From Atopsyche davidsoni (taxonomy: Eukaryota; Arthropoda; Insecta; Trichoptera; Hydrobiosidae): a stretch of DNA of 64,000 bases. Made by a program: the position numbers and the translations under genes. The stretch covers positions 14,112,001 to 14,176,000 of the forward strand of contig JAILWY010000009.1 in the NCBI GenBank assembly GCA_022113835.1, written 5' to 3'. Below, piece after piece: positions 38,101 to 47,960 of this stretch. Within the stretch, counting starts at the first letter, position 1. Every line of letters begins with the position of its first letter. Under the pieces are notes generated by a model. The model saw nothing but the letters and a program-made list of their open reading frames with translations, searched no databases and was not told the DNA's origin.

Positions 38101-38946
38101 CCGTTTGAAAGAATTGCTATGGATATAGTCGGACCTTTAACATTAACAGAAAATGGGAATAAATATGTATTGACCCTTCAGGACGATCTCACCAAATATT
38201 CACAAGCTTACGCAATACCAAATCACGAGTCAACAACCATAGCCACTAAATTAGTTACACAATTTATATGTCGTTTTGGTTTACCCTCGAAAATTTTAAC
38301 GGATCAAGGAGCTGACTTTACATCAAATTTATTTAAAGAGATAGCAAAAATGTTCAAAATTAAAAAATTACAGAGCACAGCGTACAGACCTCAGACAAAC
38401 GGAAGTCTCGAACGTACTCATGCAACATTAGCAGATTATCTAAAACATTACATAACAGAAAACCAAACAGATTGGGATAGATGGTTAGATTTTGCTATGT
38501 TTTCATTTAATACAACTCCACACTCGTCAACAAAATTTACACCACATGAATTATTGTTTGGTATAAAACCAAATTTACCAACAAATATCACACAAGAACC
38601 AGAGTTTAAGTATACCTACGATAATTATGTAGATAATTTGAAATATAGATTAAATAAATCGCATGAAATTGCTAGAAATAATTTGTTAGAGAGTAAGCAT
38701 AAATCTAAGGGAATTTACGATAGAAAAGTAGTTAAAAATGAAAAGTTTAAAATAGGAGATATGGTTTATTTAAGAAACGATGGGTCTAAAGTTAGAACTT
38801 GTAAGAAATTAACTAAAAATTATGCTGGACCATTTAAAATAGTAGATATCGATTCAAATGTTAATTGCATTATTTTAATTAGAAATAAGAGAGTTAAGGT
38901 ACATTATAATAGACTAAAGAAAGCAATAGTTGCAGATTCTTCATAA
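35032..38946 (+). CDS. pol: Pol polyprotein: protease, reverse transcriptase, RNase H, integrase
   Basis: The pol frame opens at 35008 and has no good ATG near its start; expression is expected by -1 slippage from gag at 35050-35056. Residues are numbered from 35032. Protease: LLIDTAADISLV with catalytic D62 (DTAA, not the commoner DTGA). Reverse transcriptase: LDLASGF (D444), RMPFGLKNAPATF, and YLDD at 506-509. RNase H: D655, E696, D721. A poorly conserved Asn-rich linker follows. Integrase: zinc module H961, H968, C998, C1001, and catalytic D1031, D1091, E1127 with exactly 35 residues between the last two. A GPF module starts at G1266, then VHYNRLKK. All key residues are present and no stop or frameshift interrupts the frame, so the enzyme set could be active. 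It copies the RNA to cDNA and inserts it into the genome. The motif spacing is typical of Ty3/Gypsy. Confidence 0.96.
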   Translation: MPKIQEFKLSTPFTNCRGEEGREYNGRVKRSQILNLKVITAFIIIEIRNCKHEKKSLKLLIDTAADISLVKPSSICGKSIVNDSQKILLRGITSGTAQTLGVVELTFGVGNESVSHQMHLLPCNTEVPLDGLLGSEFLKNANAKIDYENNMLWIGNNSLPLHFKDENIVKKCAPMLVQARSETIIKINVLNPEIGEGIIPEKKIIQGVYLSKCISKVDENGKAFATVLNTLEKPVDITACDLFLENFNENEAIMIKNNDIKNNDFENGNIQKRKLKNKIYNVLNVNKVDITKRLKLLEENLRLDHLNPEERSSVKNICYNYNDIFHLIGDQLTYTNSIKHEINTSDKGPIFTKTYRYPEVHKEEVNTQMQKMLDQGIIRPSNSAWSSPLWIVPKKDDASGKKKYRIVIDYRKVNDITVGDAYPLPNITDILDQLGHSKYFTTLDLASGFHQIAMKEEDSKKTAFSTPRGHYEYTRMPFGLKNAPATFQRLMNNVLAGVQGIKCFVYLDDLVIYASSLELHEQRLNEIFKLLRENELKLQPDKCEFLRQEVTYLGHIITENGVKPDPGKISVIDNYPRPTCVKDIQSFLGLVGYYRKFIKDFSNITKPLTSLLKKGIYFNWEKSQQEAFDILRQKLTDKTILQYPDFTQPFCLTTDSSNFAVGAILSQEKNGNDLPIAYSSRTLNRAESNYSTTERELLAIIHGVKHYRPYLYGRKFKIVTDHKPLKWLFNVKDPSSRLVRWKLKLNEYDYEITYKAGKMISNADGLSRIRIPESKVLYLNDINKDTYDDFLKFTNSNLEPNIYDYQEVDDNLLTRRDNICFTTSADLEKNDELSETNMTNIINNYEELKSKVNNIGDILVSINNNNNKIYQLVTKQNHWDNTSYKDLFYALGNLKNKLENDNINSVSFSTLGCVNDNLKWEKVRQLIQFIFRNNNIKVTVCNNKIIRPTREQIKDILVEYHDSPTAGHSGFHRTYNRIKMKYSWKGMKKEISDYVSKCESCQKNKISRKRYIQPMEITTTSSKPFERIAMDIVGPLTLTENGNKYVLTLQDDLTKYSQAYAIPNHESTTIATKLVTQFICRFGLPSKILTDQGADFTSNLFKEIAKMFKIKKLQSTAYRPQTNGSLERTHATLADYLKHYITENQTDWDRWLDFAMFSFNTTPHSSTKFTPHELLFGIKPNLPTNITQEPEFKYTYDNYVDNLKYRLNKSHEIARNNLLESKHKSKGIYDRKVVKNEKFKIGDMVYLRNDGSKVRTCKKLTKNYAGPFKIVDIDSNVNCIILIRNKRVKVHYNRLKKAIVADSS
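35050..35111 (+). promoter_or_regulatory. -1 ribosomal frameshift signal: slippery heptamer plus H-type pseudoknot
   Basis: T TTA AAC (35050-35056) is an X XXY YYZ heptamer in the Gag frame. After an 8-nt spacer, stem 1 pairs 35065-35073 with 35083-35092 (nine pairs, A35090 bulged). Stem 2 pairs CTGCCG (35076-35081), inside the stem-1 loop, with CGGCAG (35106-35111). Loops are 2, 1 and 13 nt. Slippage here enters exactly the open pol frame (gag in frame 2, pol in frame 1). Geometry matches known viral frameshift pseudoknots; efficiency is unknown. Confidence 0.85.
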
Positions 38947-39133
38947 AGCTCTGCATTGTATCAACTGTCAACTCAAATGATATTAATTGAACCGAAATTC
39001 AATCTTCCCATAGAATTTATTATAACCAGATAGGTAGCATAAAAATGAAAATTTATTCAATCATGTAAATCTCTTGAATAAAGCCTATAATTAAGTTACA
39101 TTGTAATGTTAAATCAATTTTTGAATTATATAG

Positions 39134-39260
39134 AATCATCTGAATTATAAAAATGTATAAAAATCATCTGAACCTATAAAATGTATAAAATTTATATAGA
39201 ATCATCTAAACTTATAAAAATGTATAAAAATCATTTGAACTTTAAAACTTATATAAAAAT
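39134..39260 (+). repeat. Short degenerate AT-rich repeats upstream of the polypurine tract
   Basis: Four degenerate copies of an AATCATCTGAA-TATAAAAATGTATAAA unit begin near 39134, 39162, 39200 and 39229, between the pol stop and the polypurine tract. The function is unknown; they are part of the element's 3' untranslated region. Confidence 0.75.
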
Positions 39261-39321
39261 ATTCTTCTTGTAAAAAATAATACAAGATAGTAAATCTAGA
39301 TGTACTATCTTTTTTTTCGAT

Positions 39322-39328
39322 GGGGAGG
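39322..39328 (+). promoter_or_regulatory. Polypurine tract
   Basis: GGGGAGG abuts the 3' LTR, as required for priming plus-strand cDNA after RNase H cleavage. Confidence 0.9.
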
Positions 39329-39722
39329 TGTTATGGCCCGCCCCGCACACATTTGTTTCATGACAATAGTTCTTATGATTGCAAGGGACGAAACGCCATT
39401 GTTCTAGTATCCTGTGCGATACTTTTGTTGTTTAAGTGAACACTGCCATTTGTCTTACGACTATAGTTCTAAGAATTAGAACAAGGGATGAAACGCCATT
39501 GTTCTCGTATCCTGTGCGATACTCTGACCCTTGCACACATGGTCTTGCAGAGCTCCGAAGATAGCTCGCCCAGGACAGATCACGACAGACCACCGAAGGA
39601 GCGGTAGTCTCCCTGTCTTTGAAATAATAACTTAACACTGTAACCATTATAATATACCAGTGAACAATAAAAGTGTCTTAACCAGTACCCACCGCTTCTG
39701 ATTTCTTCCCCGACACATAACA
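39329..39722 (+). repeat. 3' LTR of Gypsy element
   Basis: 394 bp, offset exactly 5988 bp from the 5' copy and apparently identical to it. AATAAA at 39666-39671 is the likely polyadenylation signal of the genomic RNA. A 71-codon antisense frame inside it also appears in the 5' LTR and is a by-product, not a gene. Confidence 0.97.
39666..39671 (+). promoter_or_regulatory. AATAAA polyadenylation signal in the 3' LTR
   Basis: Likely the functional copy that ends the element's full-length RNA inside the 3' LTR. Confidence 0.6.
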
Positions 39723-39726
39723 ATAT
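39723..39726. other. Target-site duplication ATAT, right copy
   Basis: Right-hand partner of the ATAT at 33337-33340. Removing the element and one copy restores a continuous AT-rich host sequence. Confidence 0.85.
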
Positions 39727-42700
39727 TTGGAAATTGTAACGAATTTGAATCTGTCCGTTTTATATAGAAAACAACATACTTGTTTGTTTTTTTTGTTCGA
39801 CAAATGTTTTAAGGCGTTTTATGTATCGACTTTACTAGATTATTTAATTTTGTGTGGCAGTAAAAATGTGCAAGATCACTTGTTATTTTTGTGGCCACGG
39901 TGGCGACTATCTTTTTTTAAATGCAGTGTTTCTCATATTTGTTTTAAAAAAAATTCACGATGTATGTGAAGGGACTCCTTTATTTAATACATGGAAGCTA
40001 CTTTACGTTAGAGTTGTATTAATTTTGAACGAAGTATACTGTAGCAGGATATCAGGCAGGGCCATTGCAGTGTATGTAAGCGCCTGTATGTTTATGGCTC
40101 TCGGCTCAGAGACACTGGCTCCTTATCTTGTATATCTTATGAGTGTGAATGGTAAATCAACTTCACTGTAGTTTGTATTTTAAAAATGCTCGCCTTTTTA
40201 TAAGACTACGGTAATGTACACATGCATTGATACAATGATTAAAGTATTCAAGATTTTAAAGCAGAATCATTCAGTTACGGGTACAGTGGTAGTATTTTGA
40301 AAAGGACAGAAATTAAGAAAATGGAATGCATAGACTGCATAGATCACCTTGCCAAAACTATACTCAAATTTCTTTGTGATCAAAATGCAGAAAAAAACAA
40401 TATAAATATTAAAAAGTAATAAGTTGATATTATATAGGTATAGATAACCTACAACTAAAAGCTTGAAGTTAGAATATAGAGATAAAAAGGAAGAAGAAAA
40501 GAAGAATAAATTTAAGCGCTCAGATCAGATCACTATAATTACATTTTTATCCTTCAGAAATTGTATTTTTAGTTACAGTGTAACTTAAAGCCGGGAGAAT
40601 GTCTGTTATCAAAATATTGGTTGAAGATAAAGGTTGAAGAAAATGGTTGAAGATAAAAGCAGCTTCTTTATACATACGTCTAGTTAGTTTGTGAAACAAT
40701 GTGAACAATTGTATATTATATATCTGTAAAACGATCTCAGACAGAGCAACGCCACACTGTAATTGTGTGAGTCTTACCTTTCTTCTTTTCTTGTCCTTGA
40801 TCGCTTTTTTTTGTCTTGAAATGGATAAGTGCCGTTAAAGTGCAATTATGTGTGTGTAAGCAATGGCCACGGACATACCCTCGAAAAGTTTTGGTTTATT
40901 ATATTGATAACCATATTCAAAAAGACTCACGGTAAACACCTAGAAATTTAATTCTGAAATATATTTAATATTCGTTGAAAAAGAATTCGTATATTATTTA
41001 TTTGATATTTAAAGGTGACTAGATAAAATTTCTTGAAAAGATATTACAAGCATTAAACCTATTGACTGTTTGAACAATTAAGTAAATTATTTGATTTCAA
41101 CGAAGTCCCTCATTTTTCGTTTATTTAAAACGTTTTGCTCTTTACGGAAATTATATTTTCCTATGAATACACCCAAAAGTTTGATGATTTTAACCGTGAA
41201 CTAAAAATATTTGCTCTTTATATTTTACTCCGGCTGTATATTTATTTGTAATTATATACGAAACTATGTACTTCAATATAATTTTATTTCCTAGTAAATA
41301 AACTATTATTCTACAGTAATTTATGATTTTTTTATACTTATTCGACCCGATTGCATGAAGGGCTTCAATCATTATGTTAATATTTATTATTTTGAAAATT
41401 AAGCATTTATTCCCGTTCAAAATATGTTACATTTATAATAATAACGTTGTTAAACATTATATCGATAGAGTATGCGCATTGAATGAGGCCATTATGCGAA
41501 TTAAATTTCACATAAATACGTAAGTAAGCTGCTGTATTTAAAAGATAGCATTTCAACACACAAACCATGCGTTAGTAAATAATCACCACGTTTCTGCATG
41601 TAAATGTTTTTTTTTTTATCTTTTAAGTTAAAAATGATATTTTGAGACTCGAGATAGCACCACATTGTCTTCCATATGCTAACATTACGCGTATCGAGAG
41701 TATTTTCGCTCGTGTTTCGGGGGCACGTGCTCCTGCGAAGCCCTGTATTATTTTTATATCCCACGATTGCACATTGCGCTGAATCACAGCGTGGCTCATG
41801 CGATGGACCACTGCGAAGACTCAAAGTGCTTCATTTTTTTTTTTTTCAATTTCATCACAAACACGTGCGGTTGCCGGTTTGGCCGCGGGGGGCGCTCGCT
41901 GCGCAGCTGCATCTTCAAATTTAGAACGCTCTTAAAAAAAAAAAACAAAAAAAAAAACAACAACAACATGGCGGCCTCTTTTAAGCTTCGTTTCGGTAAA
42001 CTCACGCAGTCTCAATGATGACAATCAAGCCACTCTTATTGTAAACAAAGCATTGGGGGTTACGTATTAACCTATATACTGCCGCACCATTCGCTGCCAT
42101 ACTAGTAAAATAATGTATGTTTCTTTATTTAAAATTTATTTACTGTGCATGTCAGCAGCTATTTTTGATTGCGATAGAATTGTTATTTTCCATCTGCAGC
42201 GTTGGTCGCAAAAATATCCAAAAGTTAATAAAAAATCAACGCCGTATATGTTGTATATTGCGCGTTTCTCGATTTGAACATTAATATCTGTATTGACAGT
42301 AACGACAGATAACTGATGGCAATCACCCATGATGAAACAGAGTGAAACACTCGATATCTTTTAATCGTATGCTATTCATTTTCACGATCGATACGTTAAC
42401 AGTGTACATCGGTGTATTGGTGTATCATTAAACCCATGCTTAAATAGATCTTTTCATGTGGTTTTGAGTTTTCCTAGTAGGTTTGATGGTATTGCCTGGG
42501 ACCCACTGCGGTTCGTTACGCGTGACGTCACTCGAGTGTTGCAATGCGTCGGGTTTGATTATATCATCGATTCCGCAATCATACGATTAAATTATAAAAA
42601 AAAAACGAGCTCTCCGTCAACTGCCGTTCGGACGATGTTTGAAAGTTGTACCGATTCGTGACCCAGTCCGTGGCCCACTTTATAATTCGACCACTAAATA

Positions 42701-43850
42701 TCTGCGGCTTGTACCTATTATTATTTACATGCGTGGGCAAACGCTCACAGGTCTACCTGTGAAGTCCGTGTCAGGACGACGGAATATAAATATATTTTTT
42801 AATACTTTGAACGCCCACGATTAGTGATGGGAGGTTTAACAAAGGATTTGTCGAATATATCGAAAGTGTTAAAAAAAATACCTTCATCAATAGTAGAATG
42901 TAAAAAAAATTGCGATGGTATTTAAAATGTATATTAGGAAAGTTCTTGGATTCTTGTCGATATTGCCTTTTTGTATTGTTTAACTAAGATATTTCATACA
43001 ATATTTAGGTAATCGATTCACACACGAAAAGACGAAAAAAAATTCCGAAAAGTATTTTCACGAAATCAACGAGATTCAAATCCGCATCTCCACTGGAATT
43101 TTGTTTATTCATTTGAATAAAAAAAGGTAAATATGCTAACAAAACTATAATTATATTTATGATTTATAAATTTTAATTTAACTATTTTTTATTTAATAAT
43201 GTTTATTATATTCTTGTGTAATAATGCAATATAAGAATATTAATATATATAGTATAAGAAAGATTACATAATCTTCTTTATGGAACGTGTGTCTATGTAT
43301 ATTTTACTTAAAATGTAACTCGAAAAATAACAATCCAAATGGTTTCTGTGACTTGACTTTTGAAATTTTGTATAACTACTATTAGAAAAACAGAAAAATA
43401 GTACTAAATGCTTATGAAATTGTGTGCTCTATTATTAAAAAGCATTTTTTTTTATTTATAAAACTTTTTCTTAAGGCGAACTTAGTTACGTTTTAGGTTG
43501 TACAACGGGTGTTTATTTTAATGATTGCTAAATACACCTTTTACAATAAAATCGATTTGCTCCATTTTTTAATAGCAAAAAAGAGAAATTTAAAGTTACT
43601 GAATATTGTTATTATAACTTTATTTCACAAATACCAATTTACTCTTTTTACCTGAAAACATTTCCCAATTTACTTAAATTTTCGGATTTCTTTAAAACTA
43701 TCTACTTTACCTCAGATAATGCATACATAGTTAAATAATACTTTAAAATAATCAAATTTAATTTCGGTTCAGAATTGCAATCAAAAAAATATTAATTTTG
43801 TTTCGACACAAGTAAGTAGTCGTGGTGGGTTGTATACACTGTTACAGATT
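39727..43850. other. Host DNA after the Gypsy element
   Basis: AT-rich, with GC-richer patches at 41640-41920 and 42470-42800 (the latter with a perfect TGACGTCA at 42523-42530). A 101-codon frame from ATG 39866 is hydrophobic but unrecognised. Confidence 0.55.
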
Positions 43851-44580
43851 ATTTTTATGGCCAGATAATCTCTCCCCCGGGTCATCCTCTCTCCGTAAGC
43901 ACGAGGAATGACTTCCTGCTCAGATTGACTTGAGTGCAATCATCAAATTCCGATATAATACCGGCGTCACGTTTTTGGAGCAATCCTATCGGTGAGAGCT
44001 GAGGGCCTCGGGATGGGTAGAACAATGACTGTCTCCGATGTATTTAATGTCCAGGAACTGAAATCAAATACATCCACGTCATTCTTCGTACAATAAAACA
44101 ATAGATTATTTTGAAATGTAATACATCACTACTTGATAACCGAGACGAGACGCATTGTTAAAATTTTAACTTACCCTCGCGTATTCTGCCATAAAAACAT
44201 AGTTTTGTTGTTTAAACGCTTTAGCGTTGTTTTTTTAAAACAAGTGACCAGATAATGGCAATTATTCGCAGTAGCAATGGGAAAGATTTCTTTTTCTCTT
44301 TATCTCCGAATTGGCTTCAGACGTCGGACACAGTCGGTTCCTCTCGTCACTAGAAAAAGGCAATAATGATCGCCGGCCGCCGAAACTTCGGCCATTTTCC
44401 CACCAGAAACACTTTGGCCCGCTCTATGCGGCTATTTTGGGATTCGGCTGTAAAAGTTGGCGTTCTACAAATTAATTAACGGGCCGCCATTGACTAATCC
44501 CGAGTCGTGTCGTGATTCTTGCAAGTCAATAGCGCCGAACGAAATGCCGCTCCGGGATTATCACATTGTTCTGAAGATAA
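43850..44580. promoter_or_regulatory. Candidate enhancer block with Otd/bcd-type sites
   Basis: TAATCC at 44495-44500 and its reverse GGATTA at 44555-44560, plus GCCAT cores at 44391 and 44486, in a GC-richer block of complex sequence without any open frame of note. Confidence 0.35.
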
Positions 44581-46739
44581 TTGTAATTGTATATAATCAA
44601 ACTCTAATGACTTCATCTATATTCCGTTTTCAGGAAGAGTCGTGTTTCGATTGCGTAGGTGTTACGTAAATAATTGTATTACAGCCGAGACTGCACGCAG
44701 CATTATATGTTATCAGAAATTATCACATTTTTTGAAGATTATTTTAATTGTATGTTTTGTAATGATTTAGTATGTGTTCCGCATCAAGGAACTATTATAT
44801 TTTAAATTGGCTAGATACTACGTAAATATATATATTATAGTATATGAGACTTCATTAAAAGATCAACGCTTAGGCTGAGTTTTTATTCAATCTAAATTGA
44901 TAATTTAAAAACATGTTATTAAATTGTAATGATTTCTAACATATTTTGAATTGTGAAAGCTTGAGGAATTTTATGTTTCAGATTGCGTAAAACCAAATTT
45001 TCTAAACACGTATTTTGTGTATATCTTCCTATTTAAGTTTTTTTTACATAACAATAGATATGTATACACGTTTCAAGCATAGTACAATTTAAGTTTTTCT
45101 GAAAAATACTACTAAAAAAATATATTGGAGATCATATATTGAATCATATTTTAATTTTGTTTATTCTGGTATTTTTTAAAAAAATTATTTAAATGTTTTA
45201 AGAAGGACTTTTAATAAATAAAATATGTATGCTGCAGAAGACAAAATAAGTCCACGTGCACATAAGAATTTCTTGCGTAGGGGAGGTCTCCAACAGTTGT
45301 TAAGCTGCGCATAATTACATAAATATCAGAAGATTTCATACTTGTACCTAAAATTTACAGCTGGAGCTTATCGACCGTGAAACTCAAAATCCACAAAATT
45401 ACATACCTGCGCCTTATTATAAAGTGTAATGTGTGGGTTTGGCATTCGGTGGAATCTTAATTGGAAATACTCCATTCGAAACTGATTTTAATTAACTCAG
45501 GTCTTATTGAAATGTAAGCCGATTCGTTATTGTTGATCGGGCCCGGGCCGGGTGTCGGTTTGATGGCCGAGCGACTCCGAGAAATGCGAGGCGCATCGGG
45601 AAATTATTCAAATGATTTGTATCAAACAAAATACGCTGCTGTGCTGATGGCCCAGGGCTCAGCATTTGGTTTCTTTGCACTGTAATATAAAGAAAAAAAA
45701 AATTCCAAATTATAGGTTAAATTGAATTGAATACTAAGCGAATTGCCTCGATATTTTCTACAGCGTGTATTTTCAGTGATATGTTCCTGAAAACGGCTGA
45801 GTATTGCTTGTGGCATGCTGATATTTTTCACGTAAATGTCAACAACGCATTGCTCTTAATTTTTTTTAAGACTTCTGAGAGATTTTTCAATGTGTAATAA
45901 ATAATCTAGTTCTTAATCGGTCTACTTTGAATCGAATTGTTTTAAAATTAGCTTTGGTTTTTTTAGTAACGATCATTATACGATCTATGCTAGAGTACGA
46001 AAATGTATATACGTAAATGTGAAATTGCCAAATACTCTCAATCTAGCGAGTATTATGCTATTTAGAATGTTATATAAATACTTTTGTTAATAAGTATAAT
46101 AATCTCTTTTAAAAATATATTGAGTTGAGTTACGTCTCATCAAATGAAATGAATGTTTTATGTTTTTATGATACAATGCTCAACATATTTTACGAAAGAA
46201 TTTGCTAGTCACAGTTTTAAACTTTGATCCCGACACTTCTTCTTAAGATAAATACAGTTTACGCTTTCTGAATTCCAATCTGATACTGAAATTGAATTTC
46301 TTTTAAAATTTTATTCGTAATCTTTTTTATGAATGCACGAAAAGAATTGAGTACGCTTAACTATACACTATATTACATTTCACTGTAATGTTGCTTAGTC
46401 ATATGCACGTAGATTACCAATTTGATATTAATACATTTATGAATATATTAAATAACGTGAAAAATGACGTATCAAAAGTCACGGTCCAATTTAAAGAAAG
46501 TCGATTTACATTACTTCTAGATCAGATAAAAAATTATGTCTAATACATTTTAAAATTATCACTGAATTCGTGCGTACAAATGTCATCTCATTCATTAAAT
46601 TTGTTCACCATTGAAAATTTCAATATCATCAATTTTATCAATACATTTTTTTTTTGAAACGAGGTGTTTATACAAAATGAACAAGAGAAATATCAATACG
46701 CCGCCAAATGTACAAACACATTAGATCCATTTGTAAAGA
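44581..46739. other. AT-rich non-coding stretch
   Basis: A short GC-rich patch at 45530-45600 (GGGCCCGGGCCGGG). Nothing else recognised. Confidence 0.6.
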
Positions 46740-46980
46740 AGTACCATTGAAAATACACGCGGCCTGGGGGCGAGTTCCTTCCACGGGCGGAACAATGGCC
46801 GAGAGCCTCCGCCGGCCGCGGAAAGTAAAAGCACCGCGAGTGGGCGGCCATTTCTCTGACGTCACTCAGCCTTGGTATTCTTATTCCATCGGCCCGTCCG
46901 CCATTAGAGAAATGATTGATTCGTGAGCCGCGGCTGCAGACGCCTAGCAAACTTCGGAAAACGCTCAACGCACGGTCGGA
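46740..46980. promoter_or_regulatory. Candidate regulatory block: CRE plus three GCCAT cores
   Basis: Perfect TGACGTCA at 46857-46864. Pho/YY1-type GCCAT at 46847 and 46900 and its reverse ATGGC at 46795. Opposing open frames across it are composition artefacts. Confidence 0.35.
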
Positions 46981-46982
46981 TG

Positions 46983-47002
46983 TTTTTTTTTTTTTTTTTT
47001 TA
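46983..47002. repeat. Poly(T) tract
   Basis: About 20 T at the edge of a GC-rich block; may be a degraded poly(A) tail of a minus-strand retrocopy, but no body was recognised. Confidence 0.8.
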
Positions 47003-47699
47003 ACTCACATATGTGCCACTTGTGCAATTTGTAGTAATTGCAAGGGTGTGAGTAATTTGAACTTTTGACTAAAATTAATTTTCATAGTCCTTGGTCGTGT
47101 AACACTTATGAAGTTTTGCAGCTGTGAACTCGTGCATAGTACTTTCTTTGCGCTGTGATGACTGCCATTTTGATCATACAATTATTCTTCAATTAAAACA
47201 ATTAAATATTTATAAGGTCGTGCTATTATGTTTTAAAGTACCAGACAGTAAAACACAACCTCGCTCGGATAGATTGTCCATCTTCATTAATTGAGCTATT
47301 TTTAAATACAGGAATCACGCAGCACATTGAGACATGGCTTAATAGTGATATTTTCTTCGAAGCAAAGCTTACGTGGGTGTAATAGGGAAACACGAGAATA
47401 TCTAGAAAATTAATCCGAAACATATCAATATCCTTTTATAGCGGCCTTGTATGTATGTAATTCAGTCGCGAGTTGATACATTTACAATCACTTACATTTC
47501 AGTTGCATCATACAATACATCTCGCATGATATATCTTTGTTATATGTGTATGAAAACAGCTTACAACTAAGCAAATTAGATTGCTTTTGGAGACTTCAAT
47601 TAAAGACAACATTTATTTCTTGATTCTAGATATACACAATATTATAATTTATATTTATATAATATAAATATTTGTGTAGTAGGAACCGCACGATTTTTT

Positions 47700-47960
47700 A
47701 ATACTAGTCCGTCGATAGAGAGTCGTAAATTGAAGAAAGTGGGTCAGTTGACCTTTCGGCGGCTCTCGGTTTCTATCATTACGGCACTTATCTGATATCC
47801 TGGCTACTTAATCGTCGGCCAGGCTGTGGACCTTTCCCGAGTGCCTGGCATCGCTGACGTCTCCGCCGGCCATCGCGTATCGCGGCAATTAATCTCTCGT
47901 ATAGTTCAAACGTAACGTCCAAGCCAGCAATCACGCCGCACAAAGTGCAGATTAAAATCT
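47700..47960. promoter_or_regulatory. Candidate regulatory block with GATA site
   Basis: GC-richer complex sequence with TTATCTGATA (47788-47797), a perfect GATA core in reverse, and GGACCTTTC-type repeats. No open frame. Confidence 0.3.

Larger units (their letters stand above)
33341..39722 (+). mobile_element. Intact Ty3/Gypsy LTR retrotransposon, 6382 bp
   Basis: Complete element seen directly: two 394-bp LTRs starting TGTTATG and ending CATAACA, flanked by ATAT on both sides, a primer-binding site 3 nt after the 5' LTR, gag, an overlapping pol in the -1 frame, and a GGGGAGG polypurine tract touching the 3' LTR. Domain order in pol (protease, RT, RNase H, integrase with GPF module) is that of Ty3/Gypsy rather than Copia. 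No env-like frame fits between the pol stop (38946) and the 3' LTR. Reading the LTRs side by side I found no difference between them, and neither ORF is broken, so insertion is probably recent and the copy may be autonomous. It lies in the same orientation as the candidate host exons, apparently inside an intron. The lineage within Gypsy (mdg1/412-like versus mdg3-like) was not settled. Confidence 0.97.

Noticed and set aside
38947..39328. Possible third ORF (env) in the Gypsy element
   Set aside because: Fewer than 400 bp of AT-rich repeats with stops in all frames; too short for env.
39866..40171. Hydrophobic frame of about 101 codons after the Gypsy element, considered as an env remnant
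   Set aside because: It is outside the 3' LTR and target duplication, so not part of the element, and has no signal peptide plus cleavage arrangement or recognised family.
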